Source of the DNA: JAMXLO01 sp041487355
Lineage (GTDB): Bacteria > Pseudomonadota > Alphaproteobacteria > Acetobacterales > Acetobacteraceae
DNA: 8,880 nt
Assembly (NCBI GenBank): GCA_041487355.1
Contig: JBGPND010000216.1
Span: forward strand, 1 to 8,880
Direction: 5' to 3'
The notes below the pieces were generated by a model, which saw only the letters and a program-made list of their open reading frames with translations, made no database searches and was not told the DNA's origin. Both the position numbers and the translations under genes were made by a program. Numbering within the stretch: the stretch's first letter is position 1; each line of letters starts with the position of its first letter. Below are positions 1 through 7,413 of the stretch, piece after piece.

Positions 1-35
1 ACCAACCGCACCATGCGCGTGCATTAAATTTTGTA

Positions 36-112
36 ATTGCGAGGAGCGCAGCGACGCGCAAATCTCGTGGTTACCGCCCCCTATATTGCCGCGTCGCTGC
101 GCTCCTCGCAAT
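36..112. repeat. Dispersed palindromic repeat downstream of livF
   Basis: Positions 36-58 and 90-112 are exact reverse complements over 23 bases (core GAGGAGCGCAGCGACG), separated by 31 bases. As RNA this would be a long stem-loop. It begins 22 bases past the livF stop on the minus strand, so it could end or protect the livGF transcript, but there is no T-run to make it a classical intrinsic terminator. The core resembles short palindromes that recur many times in alphaproteobacterial genomes; that resemblance is from memory and cannot be tested in this window. Nothing else is recognisable in bases 1-134. Confidence 0.85.
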
Positions 113-134
113 GACAGTGGGGGGCAACATGTCC

Positions 135-848
135 TCAGTACCCCAGATACGCGCGGCGCAACGTCTCGTCGTTGCGAATCATCTCCGACGGTCCGGACGT
201 GACCACATGCCCGGTCTCCAGCAGATACACGCGTTCGGCAAGCTCCAGCGCCAACGCCGCGTTCTGCTCCACGATCAGCATCGATACCTTCTCGTGCTCG
301 TTGATGCGTCGCAGGATGCGGAAGATCTCCTGCACCACCAGCGGCGCCAGACCGAACGACGGTTCGTCCAGCAACATCAGCCGCGGGCCGAGCATCAGCG
401 CCCGCGCGATCGCCAGCATCTGTTGCTCGCCGCCCGACAACGTGCCGGCCTGCTGGCGGTAGCGCTCCTTCAGGCGGGGGAAATAGCCGAACACCAGCTC
501 CAGGTCGCGTTGCGCCGCCTTGCGGTCACGACGCACGTGGAAGGCAAGCCGCAGGTTCTCCTCCACGGTCAGCGCGACGAAGGTGCCACGTCCTTCCGGC
601 ACCTGCGCCACGCCCATCCGGACGATGTCTTCCGTCGCCCGCCGCGAGATATCCTCGCCGTTGAGCCGTGTCGCGCCGCTCCGGCGCACCATGTTGCAGA
701 TGGCGCGCAACGTCGTCGTCTTGCCCGCGCCGTTGGCGCCAAGCAGCGCGGTCACGCCGCCTTCCTCGACGTCCAGATCGATCTCGAACAGCGCTCTGAT
801 CTGCCCGTAGAAAGCCGAAAGCCCGCGCACCTCGAGGATGTTTGCCAC
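135..848 (-). CDS. livF: Branched-chain amino acid ABC transporter ATP-binding protein LivF
   Basis: A 237-residue cytoplasmic ATPase of the LivF family, normally paired with LivG to drive import through LivH/LivM. It has Walker A at residues 37-45 (GANGAGKTT), the Q-loop Gln at 82, the canonical signature LSGGE at 137-141 and Walker B ending in Asp161-Glu162. The switch position reads VEQN (194-196), with Gln195 where most ABC ATPases have His; this is typical of LivF. The C-terminus ends in AYLGY, and the length matches the family. The start is GTG at 848-846, supported by GGAG (complement of 856-859) seven bases upstream, inside the end of livG. The livG stop is only four bases away, so the two genes are almost certainly co-transcribed and coupled. 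The substrate could be branched-chain amino acids, amides or urea; sequence alone does not decide. Confidence 0.93.
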   Translation of the reverse strand: MANILEVRGLSAFYGQIRALFEIDLDVEEGGVTALLGANGAGKTTTLRAICNMVRRSGATRLNGEDISRRATEDIVRMGVAQVPEGRGTFVALTVEENLRLAFHVRRDRKAAQRDLELVFGYFPRLKERYRQQAGTLSGGEQQMLAIARALMLGPRLMLLDEPSFGLAPLVVQEIFRILRRINEHEKVSMLIVEQNAALALELAERVYLLETGHVVTSGPSEMIRNDETLRRAYLGY

Positions 849-852
849 GCGC

Positions 853-1632
853 CTACTCCGCCGTGCCGAGATAGGCGCGGATCACTTCCGGATCGCGTTG
901 CACCTCGGCCGGCGTTCCGTCCGCGATCTTGCGGCCGAAATTGATCGTGACGACTTTGTCGGACACCGACATGACCAGGCTCATGTGATGTTCGACCAGC
1001 AGCACGGTGACGCCCTGGATGTCGCGCACGCGGCGGATCTGGCCTTCCAGAGTGGCCACTTCGTCGTGGTTCAGCCCCGCCGCGGGTTCGTCGAGCAGCA
1101 GCAGCTTCGGCTGCGCCGCCAGTGCACGCGCCAGTTCGACGCGCTTGCGGATTGGGAAGGGCAGCCCGCCGGTCGGCCAGTGCACGTAGCTGCCGAGGTC
1201 CATGAAGGCGATCAGCTCCATCGCCCGCTCGCGCGCCGCCGCCTGCTCGCGCACCACCGACGGCAGGCGCAGCGCATTGGCGAGGAAGCTGGACCCGGTC
1301 TGGCTGTGCCGCCCGACCATCACGTTCTCCAGCACCGTCAGCCGGTCGAACAGCGCGATGTTCTGGAACGTCCGGCCGATGCCGATGCTGGGAATGCGGT
1401 GGCGTGGCACCGTCAGGACGGAGCGGCCTTCGAACAGGATATCGCCCTCGCTCGGCTGGTAGAGCCGGCTGAGGCAGTTGAACAGTGTGGTCTTGCCGGC
1501 GCCGTTCGGGCCGATCAGCCCGGCGATCTGGCCTTGCAGCACGTCGAAGCTGACATCATCGAGCGCGACAACACCGCCGAACCGCAGCGAAACGCCGCTT
1601 ACCCTCAGTAGCGGCGTCGCTTCCTGGACCAT
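853..1632 (-). CDS. livG: Branched-chain amino acid ABC transporter ATP-binding protein LivG
   Basis: A 259-residue ATPase, the LivG partner of the downstream livF. Walker A is GPNGAGKTT at 41-49, the Q-loop is GRTFQN (Gln90), Walker B ends Asp181-Glu182 (LLLLDEPAAGLNHDE), the H-loop is VEHH (His215) and the C-terminus is AYLGTAE. An extended loop between Q-loop and signature (about 105-150) is usual for LivG. The signature at 157-161 reads LPFPI followed by RKRVELARAL, lacking the second Gly and the Gln of LSGGQ; I recall LPFP-type variants in alphaproteobacterial LivG proteins, so this may be a subfamily trait. The frame is open to 1707, but the ATG at 1632 is preferred: an AGGGGAGG-like site precedes it and family homology begins there. 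No livH, livM or livK lies next to it in this window. Confidence 0.92.
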   Translation of the reverse strand: MVQEATPLLRVSGVSLRFGGVVALDDVSFDVLQGQIAGLIGPNGAGKTTLFNCLSRLYQPSEGDILFEGRSVLTVPRHRIPSIGIGRTFQNIALFDRLTVLENVMVGRHSQTGSSFLANALRLPSVVREQAAARERAMELIAFMDLGSYVHWPTGGLPFPIRKRVELARALAAQPKLLLLDEPAAGLNHDEVATLEGQIRRVRDIQGVTVLLVEHHMSLVMSVSDKVVTINFGRKIADGTPAEVQRDPEVIRAYLGTAE

Positions 1633-1643
1633 CGCGGTTGGTG

Positions 1644-1650
1644 CCTCCCC
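1644..1650 (-). promoter_or_regulatory. Ribosome binding site of livG
   Basis: The complement of 1644-1650 reads GGGGAGG, a strong Shine-Dalgarno match, about 11 bases before the ATG at 1632. It decides against the longer open frame that begins at 1707. Confidence 0.6.
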
Positions 1651-1752
1651 TCGACGGGCCGGACCTGTGCTCGGTCGTTGGTCGCCGTCAGCCGCTACCT
1701 TGCGCAATCAATCGGCCGCGATCAAGCAATACGCTGTTACGCCATTTCTCTG

Positions 1753-1835
1753 TCGTCATGGCCGGGCTTGTCCCGGCCATCTGTGCCAGCACCGGTGCCG
1801 CGACGGATGGCCGGGACAAGGCCCGGCCATGACGA
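1753..1835. repeat. Twin-hairpin dispersed palindrome between thpR and livG
   Basis: Two inverted copies face each other, at about 1753-1781 and 1807-1835. They are reverse complements apart from one extra G in the right copy. Each copy is itself a hairpin: ATGGCCGGG with CCCGGCCAT around a 5- or 6-base loop (1758-1780 and 1807-1830). The spacer contains the 10-base palindrome GCACCGGTGC at 1789-1798. Two opposed small palindromes of this kind resemble the REP/BIME organisation of other bacteria, and the GGCCGGG-CTTGT-CCCGGCC core is one I associate with alphaproteobacterial intergenic repeats. It lies upstream of livG and downstream of thpR. The rest of 1633-1752 holds no gene and no promoter I can defend. 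Confidence 0.85.
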
Positions 1836-1857
1836 TGAAGCCATGGCGCCGCGCCGC

Positions 1858-1890
1858 CCGAAGTTCGCTGCAAAGGGCAGCGAACTTCGG
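1858..1890 (-). terminator. Perfect 14-bp hairpin after thpR, probable terminator
   Basis: The arms CCGAAGTTCGCTGC (1858-1871) and its exact reverse complement (1877-1890) enclose a five-base loop. The hairpin starts ten bases past the thpR stop, where the tesA-thpR transcript would be expected to end. The stem is long and perfect, but no T-tract follows on either strand, so it could act as a Rho-dependent 3' end, an RNA-stabilising hairpin or simply another repeat. Strand is assigned from position relative to thpR. Confidence 0.5.
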
Positions 1891-1900
1891 TGGCAGGACA

Positions 1901-2437
1901 CTACACCAAAGCATATTCCACTTCCGCGGTGTAAACCGGCTGGTCCTTGCCCAGCAGCGAGCTGAACAGGGTGAAGTGCTCGACCGGCACCGGATCGGCG
2001 CGGAACAGGTTGTGCGCCTGCACGAACGCCGCGAGCTTGGTTTCCGCGGCGTTATCCAGTCGCGCCAGGGTCAGATGCGGCTGGAATCGGCGCCGCTCGG
2101 GTTCCAGGCCACAGCGCTGCAATGCCGTTTCGATCTTGCTCCGCAGGTGGTCGAGTTGCGGGTTGCGCTCCACCCCCACCCAAAGCGTGTTGCTGCGTCC
2201 GCTCTTCGCGAAGGTGCCCACGCCGGCCAGGATCAGCGCGAAGCCGCGTACCTTCAGAGCGGCGAGTGCGTGGTCGATCTCCTCCGCCATGTGGCGCGGG
2301 GTTTCGCCGATGAAGCGAAGCGTCACGTGGTGGTTCTCCGGCGGCACCCATCTGGCGCCGGGAATGCCGGCGCCCGAGAGCATCGCCACGCGCTGACGCA
2401 GTTCCCAGGGCAGGTCGAGACCGACGAACAGCCTCAT
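1901..2437 (-). CDS. thpR: RNA 2',3'-cyclic phosphodiesterase (ThpR/LigT, 2H family)
   Basis: A 178-residue cytoplasmic protein of the 2H phosphoesterase superfamily. The family hydrolyses 2',3'-cyclic phosphate ends of RNA to 2'-phosphate, and the E. coli enzyme also ligates tRNA halves in vitro. Both defining HxTx motifs are present: His37-Val-Thr39-Leu in HHVTLRFIG, and His121-Leu-Thr123-Leu in QPHLTLARL. The N-terminus MRLFVGLDLP and the length are typical. The ATG overlaps the tesA stop as ATGA (2434-2437), and GGAGG (complement of 2448-2452) lies ten bases upstream, so translation is coupled to tesA. The functional link with a periplasmic esterase is not obvious. No disruption is visible. 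Confidence 0.93.
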   Translation of the reverse strand: MRLFVGLDLPWELRQRVAMLSGAGIPGARWVPPENHHVTLRFIGETPRHMAEEIDHALAALKVRGFALILAGVGTFAKSGRSNTLWVGVERNPQLDHLRSKIETALQRCGLEPERRRFQPHLTLARLDNAAETKLAAFVQAHNLFRADPVPVEHFTLFSSLLGKDQPVYTAEVEYALV

Positions 2438-3088
2438 GCCGGCGGGACCTCCGCGAGCAGTTTTTCCACCAGCGGCAGCAGCCGGGCGACGATCTGCTTC
2501 ACTCCGTCGGGGTTGGGGTGCAGCCCGTCGGGCTGGTTCAACGCCGGGGCGGTCGCCACGTCCTGCAGGAAGAACGGATCGTAGAGCACCCCCGGCCGCT
2601 TCCCCAACCGCTCGAACACGGCCCGGAAGGCCTGGGCGTAGTCTGGACCGAGATTTGGCGGTGCGTACATACCAGTCAGCAGGACCGGGATGTGCCGGGC
2701 CGCCAGCGTGTCGAGGATCGCCTTCAGGTTTGCCTCCGTGTCCGCCGGATCGACACCCCGCAGCCCGTCATTCGCCCCCAGCTCCACGATGGCGGCATCC
2801 GCGCCGTCACCCAGCGCCCAGTCGAGCCGTGCCAGGCCGCCGGCCGTCGTGTCGCCCGATACGGCGCCATCGATGATCCGCACGTCATGGCCACGCGCAT
2901 GCAAGGCCGCTGCCAGTTGCTCCTCGAACCCGTCGGCGTGCGCCAGGCCGTAGCCGGCCGACAGCGAATCGCCCAGCACCAGCAGCCGGACCGGCGCCGC
3001 CCACGCTCCCGGAATGGCTGCCAACATGACCAGGGCCAGGACGATCATGGCTTTCCGCCACCGGCCGCGGACGCCATATGCTGCCGCC

Positions 3089-3099
<11 letters not shown>
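2434..3099 (-). CDS. tesA: Periplasmic GDSL esterase / lysophospholipase-type thioesterase TesA
   Basis: An SGNH-hydrolase of the TesA family, exported to the periplasm, which hydrolyses acyl thioesters, esters or lysophospholipids. With the ATG at 3099 it has 221 residues: a signal peptide with basic region RGRWRK (10-16), a hydrophobic core and an AWA-AP cleavage site near residue 34. The catalytic blocks are GDSLS (nucleophile Ser45), SGDTT (Gly82), GAND (Asn110) and DGLHP (Asp191/His194). ATGs at 3090 and 3048 are alternatives. I prefer 3099 because CGGAG lies eight bases upstream; 3099 and 3090 keep the charged signal region, while 3048 loses it. The open frame continues to 3642, but that part is antisense to ybbA. 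It is divergent from ybbAP, the same arrangement as in E. coli, and overlaps thpR downstream by ATGA. Confidence 0.92.
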
Positions 3100-3831
<732 letters not shown>

Positions 3832-3832
<1 letters not shown>

Positions 3833-6444
3833 TGCTGGCATTCCGGCTGGCGCGGCGCGAATTGCGAGGCGGTGTGCGCGGCCTGTGGATCGTGCTGCTG
3901 TGTCTCGCTCTCGGCGTTTCCGTTATCGCCGCGGTCGGCACGCTGCGGGCGGCGACGGATCGTGGGCTCGCCGACGACGGGCGCCGCATCCTCGGCGGCG
4001 ATCTGGAGGTCGAAAGCGGTTCGCAGCCACTGCCCGATCCCTTGCGCGACTGGCTGCGCGCGCGTGGCGCGGCACTCTCGGACGTGGTGCAGATGCGCTC
4101 CATGCTGGTTGCCGCGTCCGGCCAGCGCCAACTCGTCGAGCTCAAGGCGGTCGATGGCGCGTGGCCTTTGGTGGGCGAGGTTCATATTGCTCCCACCCCC
4201 ACCCCAACCCTCCCCCGCTTCGCGGGAGAGGGAGGTCAGCGCCCCCACTACCCCGAAGCGGGGGGGGGCTGGGGAGGGGGTGCGGTGGGTGCGGCATTAG
4301 CGATGCGCGATGGCCGTTATGGTCTGCTCGCCGAGCGTGTCGTGCTGGACCGGCTCGGCTTGCATCCCTGCGACAGTGTCCGTCTGGGCAACGCAAGCTT
4401 CACCGTCCGCGGTGCACTGGTCTCCGAGCCGGACCGGGTCGCCGCGCCGCTGATCCTTGGCCCCCGCGTGCTGATTGCCGCCGCCGCCTTGGGATCGACC
4501 GGACTGATCGCACCCGGCTCCATGGTGCAATACGCGGTCCGGGCAACCCTGCCGGATCCGAGCCTGCCCCCGGGCCGGACCCGGGGGACCACCGCCTTGC
4601 TTGCCGAGCTGCGGGAAGCCTTCCCCGGCCAGGGCTGGCGTATCCGCGAACCGCATAACGCCGCGCCCGGCGTGACCCGCTTCATCGACCAGACCAGCCT
4701 GTTCATGACCCTGGTGGGCCTGACGTCCTTGCTGGTCGGCGGCATCGGCGTTGCCAACGGCGTGCGTGCGTGGCTCGACGCGCGGGCCCGGACGATCGCA
4801 ACGCTGCGTTGCCTCGGCGGCTCGTCGCGGCTGGTATTCGCCGTCTGCCTGATCCAGGTGCTGGCGCTCGCCCTGTGCGGCGTGGTGATCGGCCTCGGCG
4901 TCGGCGCGACGCTGCCGATCGCCCTGGCCGCCTGGCTGAAGGACGTGCTGCCGGTGCCGCCCGTGCTGGGGGTCTATCCCGGACCGCTCGCTCTCGCCGC
5001 CGGCTATGGGCTGCTGACCGCGCTCGCCTTCTCGCTCTGGCCGCTTGGACGAGCGGCGCGCATTCCTGGCACCGCATTGTTCCGTGACTCCCTGATCCCG
5101 GAGCGCACGCGCCCATCCCGTCCGCTGATGGCGACGAATGCCGGTGTCGTGGCCGCGTTGGTCGGCCTCACCGTTGCCACCGCCGCCGATCGTCGCTTTG
5201 CGCTGTGGTTCTGCGCCGCCGCCCTGGCGACGCTGGCATTGTTCCGTCTCGGCGGCACGGTCTTGATGCTGGCGGCGCGGGCAGGGCGCCGCGTCCGAAA
5301 CCCCACCGTTCGCCTCGGACTGGCCAACCTGCACCGGCCCGGTGCCGCCACGCCGCTGATGCTGGTGTCGGTCGGCCTTGGCCTGTCGACCCTCGCCGCC
5401 GTGGCGCTCATCCAGGGGAATGTGCAGCGGGAGATCCTGGAGCAGTTGCCGGCCAACGCGCCGAGCTTCTTCTTCGTGGACATCCAGGACAACCAGTTGC
5501 CGCGCTTTGAGACCCTGGTGCGCGAGCAGCCGGGGGTGCAGGACATGCATCAGGTGCCCAGCATGCGTGCCCGCATCGTCGCGGTGAACGGCGTGCCGGC
5601 CGACCAGGTGCAGGCGACGCCCAATACGCGCTGGGCGCTGCGCGGCGACCGCGGCTTGACCTATGCCGCCACGCCACCGCGGGGCACCCGGATCGTGGCG
5701 GGCAAATGGTGGCCGTCCGACTACAGCGGGCCCCCGCTTGTTTCGTTCGATGCCGGCCTGGCCAGGGGCTGGGGCATCGGCATCGGCGATGTCATCCGGG
5801 TCAATGTGCTCGGCCGCGACGTGGACCTGCGGATAGCCAGCCTGCGCGACATCGCCTGGCAGACCCTGTCGCTGAACTTCGCGATGGTGGCGAGTCCCGG
5901 CCTGCTGCAGAACGCGCCCCACACGCACATCGCCACGGTGCGCGTGGCCGGACCGGAGCAGGGCAACCTGCTGCGCGCCGTGACCGATGCGCTGCCCAAC
6001 GTCACCGGTATTCGTGTGGAGGACGTGCTCGCCGCCGTCGCCGCACTGCTCGATCAGGTTGCCGCCGCGCTCGCCGCCACCGGGTCGCTGACTCTGCTGG
6101 CCGGGGCGCTCGTGCTGGTCGGCGCGGTCGCCGCCGGACAACGCCGCCGCACACAGGAGGCAGTGATCCTGAAGACGCTGGGTGCGACGCGCAGGCAGAT
6201 TCGCGCCGCCTGGCTGGTGGAGTTCGGCGTGCTGGGCCTCGCCGCCGGACTGATCGCCGCCCTGGTCGGGACGCTGGCAAGCTTCGGCGTGGTACGCTAC
6301 ATTATGCACATTGACTGGGTATTCCTGCCGGGCATGCTGGCGGCCACCCTGATAGCGTCCCTCGCCATGATGCTCGTGTTCGGCTATGCTGGCACTGCGG
6401 CCGCGCTACGGGCCAAGGCGGCGCCCATGCTGCGGAACGAGTGA
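3832..6444 (+). CDS. ybbP: FtsX-like ABC transporter permease YbbP
   Basis: An inner-membrane permease of 870 residues, partner of YbbA. It has an N-terminal helix (about 18-38), a periplasmic domain, a first FtsX helical block (about 290-312, 334-369, 386-405), further helices near 437-452, 456-481 and 506-530, a second periplasmic domain, and a C-terminal FtsX block (about 746-770, 795-825, 831-859). This double-block layout is typical of YbbP and differs from the four-helix LolC/E and MacB types. The ATG at 3832 overlaps the ybbA stop; a TTG one codon earlier is less likely. Residues about 120-153 (PTPTLPRFAGEGG onwards, rich in Pro and Gly) are encoded by a palindromic repeat inserted in frame in the first periplasmic domain. 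The rest looks intact, so I call a functional gene. A 670-residue open frame on the other strand is a shadow. Confidence 0.92.
4191..4290. repeat. Palindromic repeat inserted in frame within ybbP
   Basis: A C-rich left arm (about 4191-4222) and a G-rich right arm (about 4255-4290) form a long imperfect inverted repeat; CGCTTCG at the inner end of the left arm matches CGAAGCG at 4254-4260. Inside the left half is a small hairpin, CCCGC-TTC-GCGGG (4214-4226). Base composition changes abruptly to C-runs then G-runs, unlike the flanking coding sequence. Translated in the ybbP frame it gives PTPTLPRFAGEGG and then a Gly/Trp-rich stretch with no stop. About 102 bases (34 codons) fit as the added length. 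Peptides like LPRFAGEG recur in alphaproteobacterial proteins, in my memory, where similar intergenic repeats entered genes. Edges are approximate. Confidence 0.8.
4567..4587. repeat. Short perfect GC hairpin inside ybbP
   Basis: CCCCCGGG (4567-4574) and CCCGGGGG (4580-4587) are perfect complements around the five-base loop CCGGA. It encodes PPGRTRG in a periplasmic stretch of YbbP that is variable in length in this family. It may be a small second repeat insertion or chance in GC-rich sequence. Confidence 0.45.
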
Positions 6445-6492
6445 AGGCCGGTGGACACTGGAAGGGTTACCGAGCTTTCATTGCGATCTGGC

Positions 6493-6520
6493 TTGAACCG
6501 TCCCGGCTGATCGCCAAAAT
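6493..6520 (+). promoter_or_regulatory. Possible promoter of the Bax-inhibitor-like gene
   Basis: In the 118-base gap after ybbP, TTGAAC (6493-6498) is followed after 16 bases by CAAAAT (6515-6520), a plausible but weak sigma-70-type pair about 42 bases before the ATG at 6563. The preceding base makes the upstream element CTTGAA, which also matches heat-shock sigma-32 upstream boxes, but no convincing matching -10 box is seen. No terminator follows ybbP in this gap, so read-through from ybbAP is also possible. Confidence 0.25.
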
Positions 6521-6562
6521 GAGAGGCACGGGCAAACCGCCTGAGAGATAAAGAGGGAAACC

Positions 6563-7333
6563 ATGGCCTTCAGTCCCGACACCCGGACCTACCCACGAGC
6601 ATCGGCCGCCACGACCGCTGCGGTCCTGGACGCCGGCCTCCGCGCTTACATGCTGCGGGTCTACAACTGGATGACCTCCGGTCTGCTGCTGACCGGGATC
6701 GTCGCCTACGCCATCGCCAACACCGACCTGATCAATGCATTCTACCCGTTGGTGGCGACCCCGATGGGCATGATGCGGCAGCCATCCGCGCTCGCCATCA
6801 TCTCGATCTTCACGCCGCTAGCCTTCGTGCTCGTGCTGAGCCTGGGGGTGAATCGGTTGTCGCGCAGCACCGCGCAGATGCTCTACTGGCTATTCTGTGC
6901 CGCGATGGGCGCCAGCCTGACCAACATCTTCCTGATCTACACGCACGAATCGGTCGTGCGGGTGTTCTTCATCACCGCGGCGACCTTCGCGGCGACGAGC
7001 ATCTACGGCTACACGACGAAGGCGGACCTCAGCCGCTTCGGCAGCTTCCTGATGATGGGTCTGTTCGGCATCATCATCGCCAGCCTGGTGAACATGTTCC
7101 TGGCCAGTTCGGCCTTGCAGTTCGCCATCAGCATCATCGGCGTGGTGGTGTTCACCGGCCTGACGGCGTACGACACGCAGCGCATCAAGGCGACCTACGT
7201 GCAGTATGCCTATGCCGAGGGCACCGAGGGCGCCGCCAAGCGCAGCGTCTACGACGCGCTGAGCCTCTACCTGAACTTCATCAACCTGTTCATGCTGCTG
7301 CTGCAGTTGCTGGGCAACAGGAACAACAACTAG
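6563..7333 (+). CDS. Bax inhibitor-1 / YccA-family integral membrane protein
   Basis: A 256-residue inner-membrane protein of the BI-1 (TMBIM) family, whose bacterial member YetJ is a pH-sensitive calcium leak channel; YccA and YbhL of E. coli are relatives. A soluble N-terminus of about 35 residues is followed by hydrophobic segments near 38-53, 77-96, 105-126, 132-150, 160-180 and 186-204, plus a final one at 231-251. The two acidic residues of the family's pore region are present: Asp204 in GLTAYDTQRIK and Asp231 in VYDALSLYLNFINLFMLLLQLLG. The ATG at 6563 follows AGAGGG by about six bases. It is probably a single-gene unit, with a weak promoter before it and a strong terminator after. Which cellular role it has here (ion leak or protease control) cannot be told. 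Confidence 0.93.
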   Translation: MAFSPDTRTYPRASAATTAAVLDAGLRAYMLRVYNWMTSGLLLTGIVAYAIANTDLINAFYPLVATPMGMMRQPSALAIISIFTPLAFVLVLSLGVNRLSRSTAQMLYWLFCAAMGASLTNIFLIYTHESVVRVFFITAATFAATSIYGYTTKADLSRFGSFLMMGLFGIIIASLVNMFLASSALQFAISIIGVVVFTGLTAYDTQRIKATYVQYAYAEGTEGAAKRSVYDALSLYLNFINLFMLLLQLLGNRNNN

Positions 7334-7357
7334 GCGGCGACACGCGCACGACGCGAG

Positions 7358-7386
7358 GGGCTCCGGGGCAACCCGGGGCCCTTTTT
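7358..7386 (+). terminator. Intrinsic terminator of the Bax-inhibitor-like gene
   Basis: A 10-bp stem, GGGCTCCGGG (7358-7367) with CCCGGGGCCC (7372-7381) and one G-U pair, closes on a GCAA loop of the stable GNRA type. TTTTT (7382-7386) follows at once. It starts 24 bases after the stop codon at 7333 and separates this gene from the next one. This is the clearest classical terminator in the window. Confidence 0.9.
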
Positions 7387-7400
7387 CAATCGTTGAGCCC

Positions 7401-7406
7401 GGGAGG
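7401..7406 (+). promoter_or_regulatory. Ribosome binding site of the Rid-like gene
   Basis: GGGAGG lies seven bases before the ATG at 7414 and selects it over the in-frame TTG at 7393, which sits only seven bases after the terminator T-run. Confidence 0.7.
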
Positions 7407-7413
7407 AACGCAC

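Noticed and set aside
111..944. 277-residue plus-strand open frame over livF
   Set aside because: Antisense shadow of livF with an implausible His/Arg/Gln-rich composition.
1633..1752. Promoter of livG
   Set aside because: TTG-containing candidates on the minus strand have no matching -10 box at a proper distance; nothing stands out enough to report.
1753..1835. CRISPR array or rho-independent terminator
   Set aside because: There are only two inverted copies, not direct repeats with regular spacers, and no T-run follows either hairpin.
4189..4290. ybbP as a pseudogene or frameshifted gene because of the odd segment
   Set aside because: The frame is open from 3832 to 6444, and both helical blocks on either side are intact; the odd segment adds residues without breaking the frame.
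4297..6309. 670-residue open frame on the minus strand opposite ybbP
   Set aside because: Its translation is rich in His, Gln, Arg and Gly with no family motif, and it lies wholly opposite a recognisable FtsX permease. Long antisense frames are expected at this GC content.
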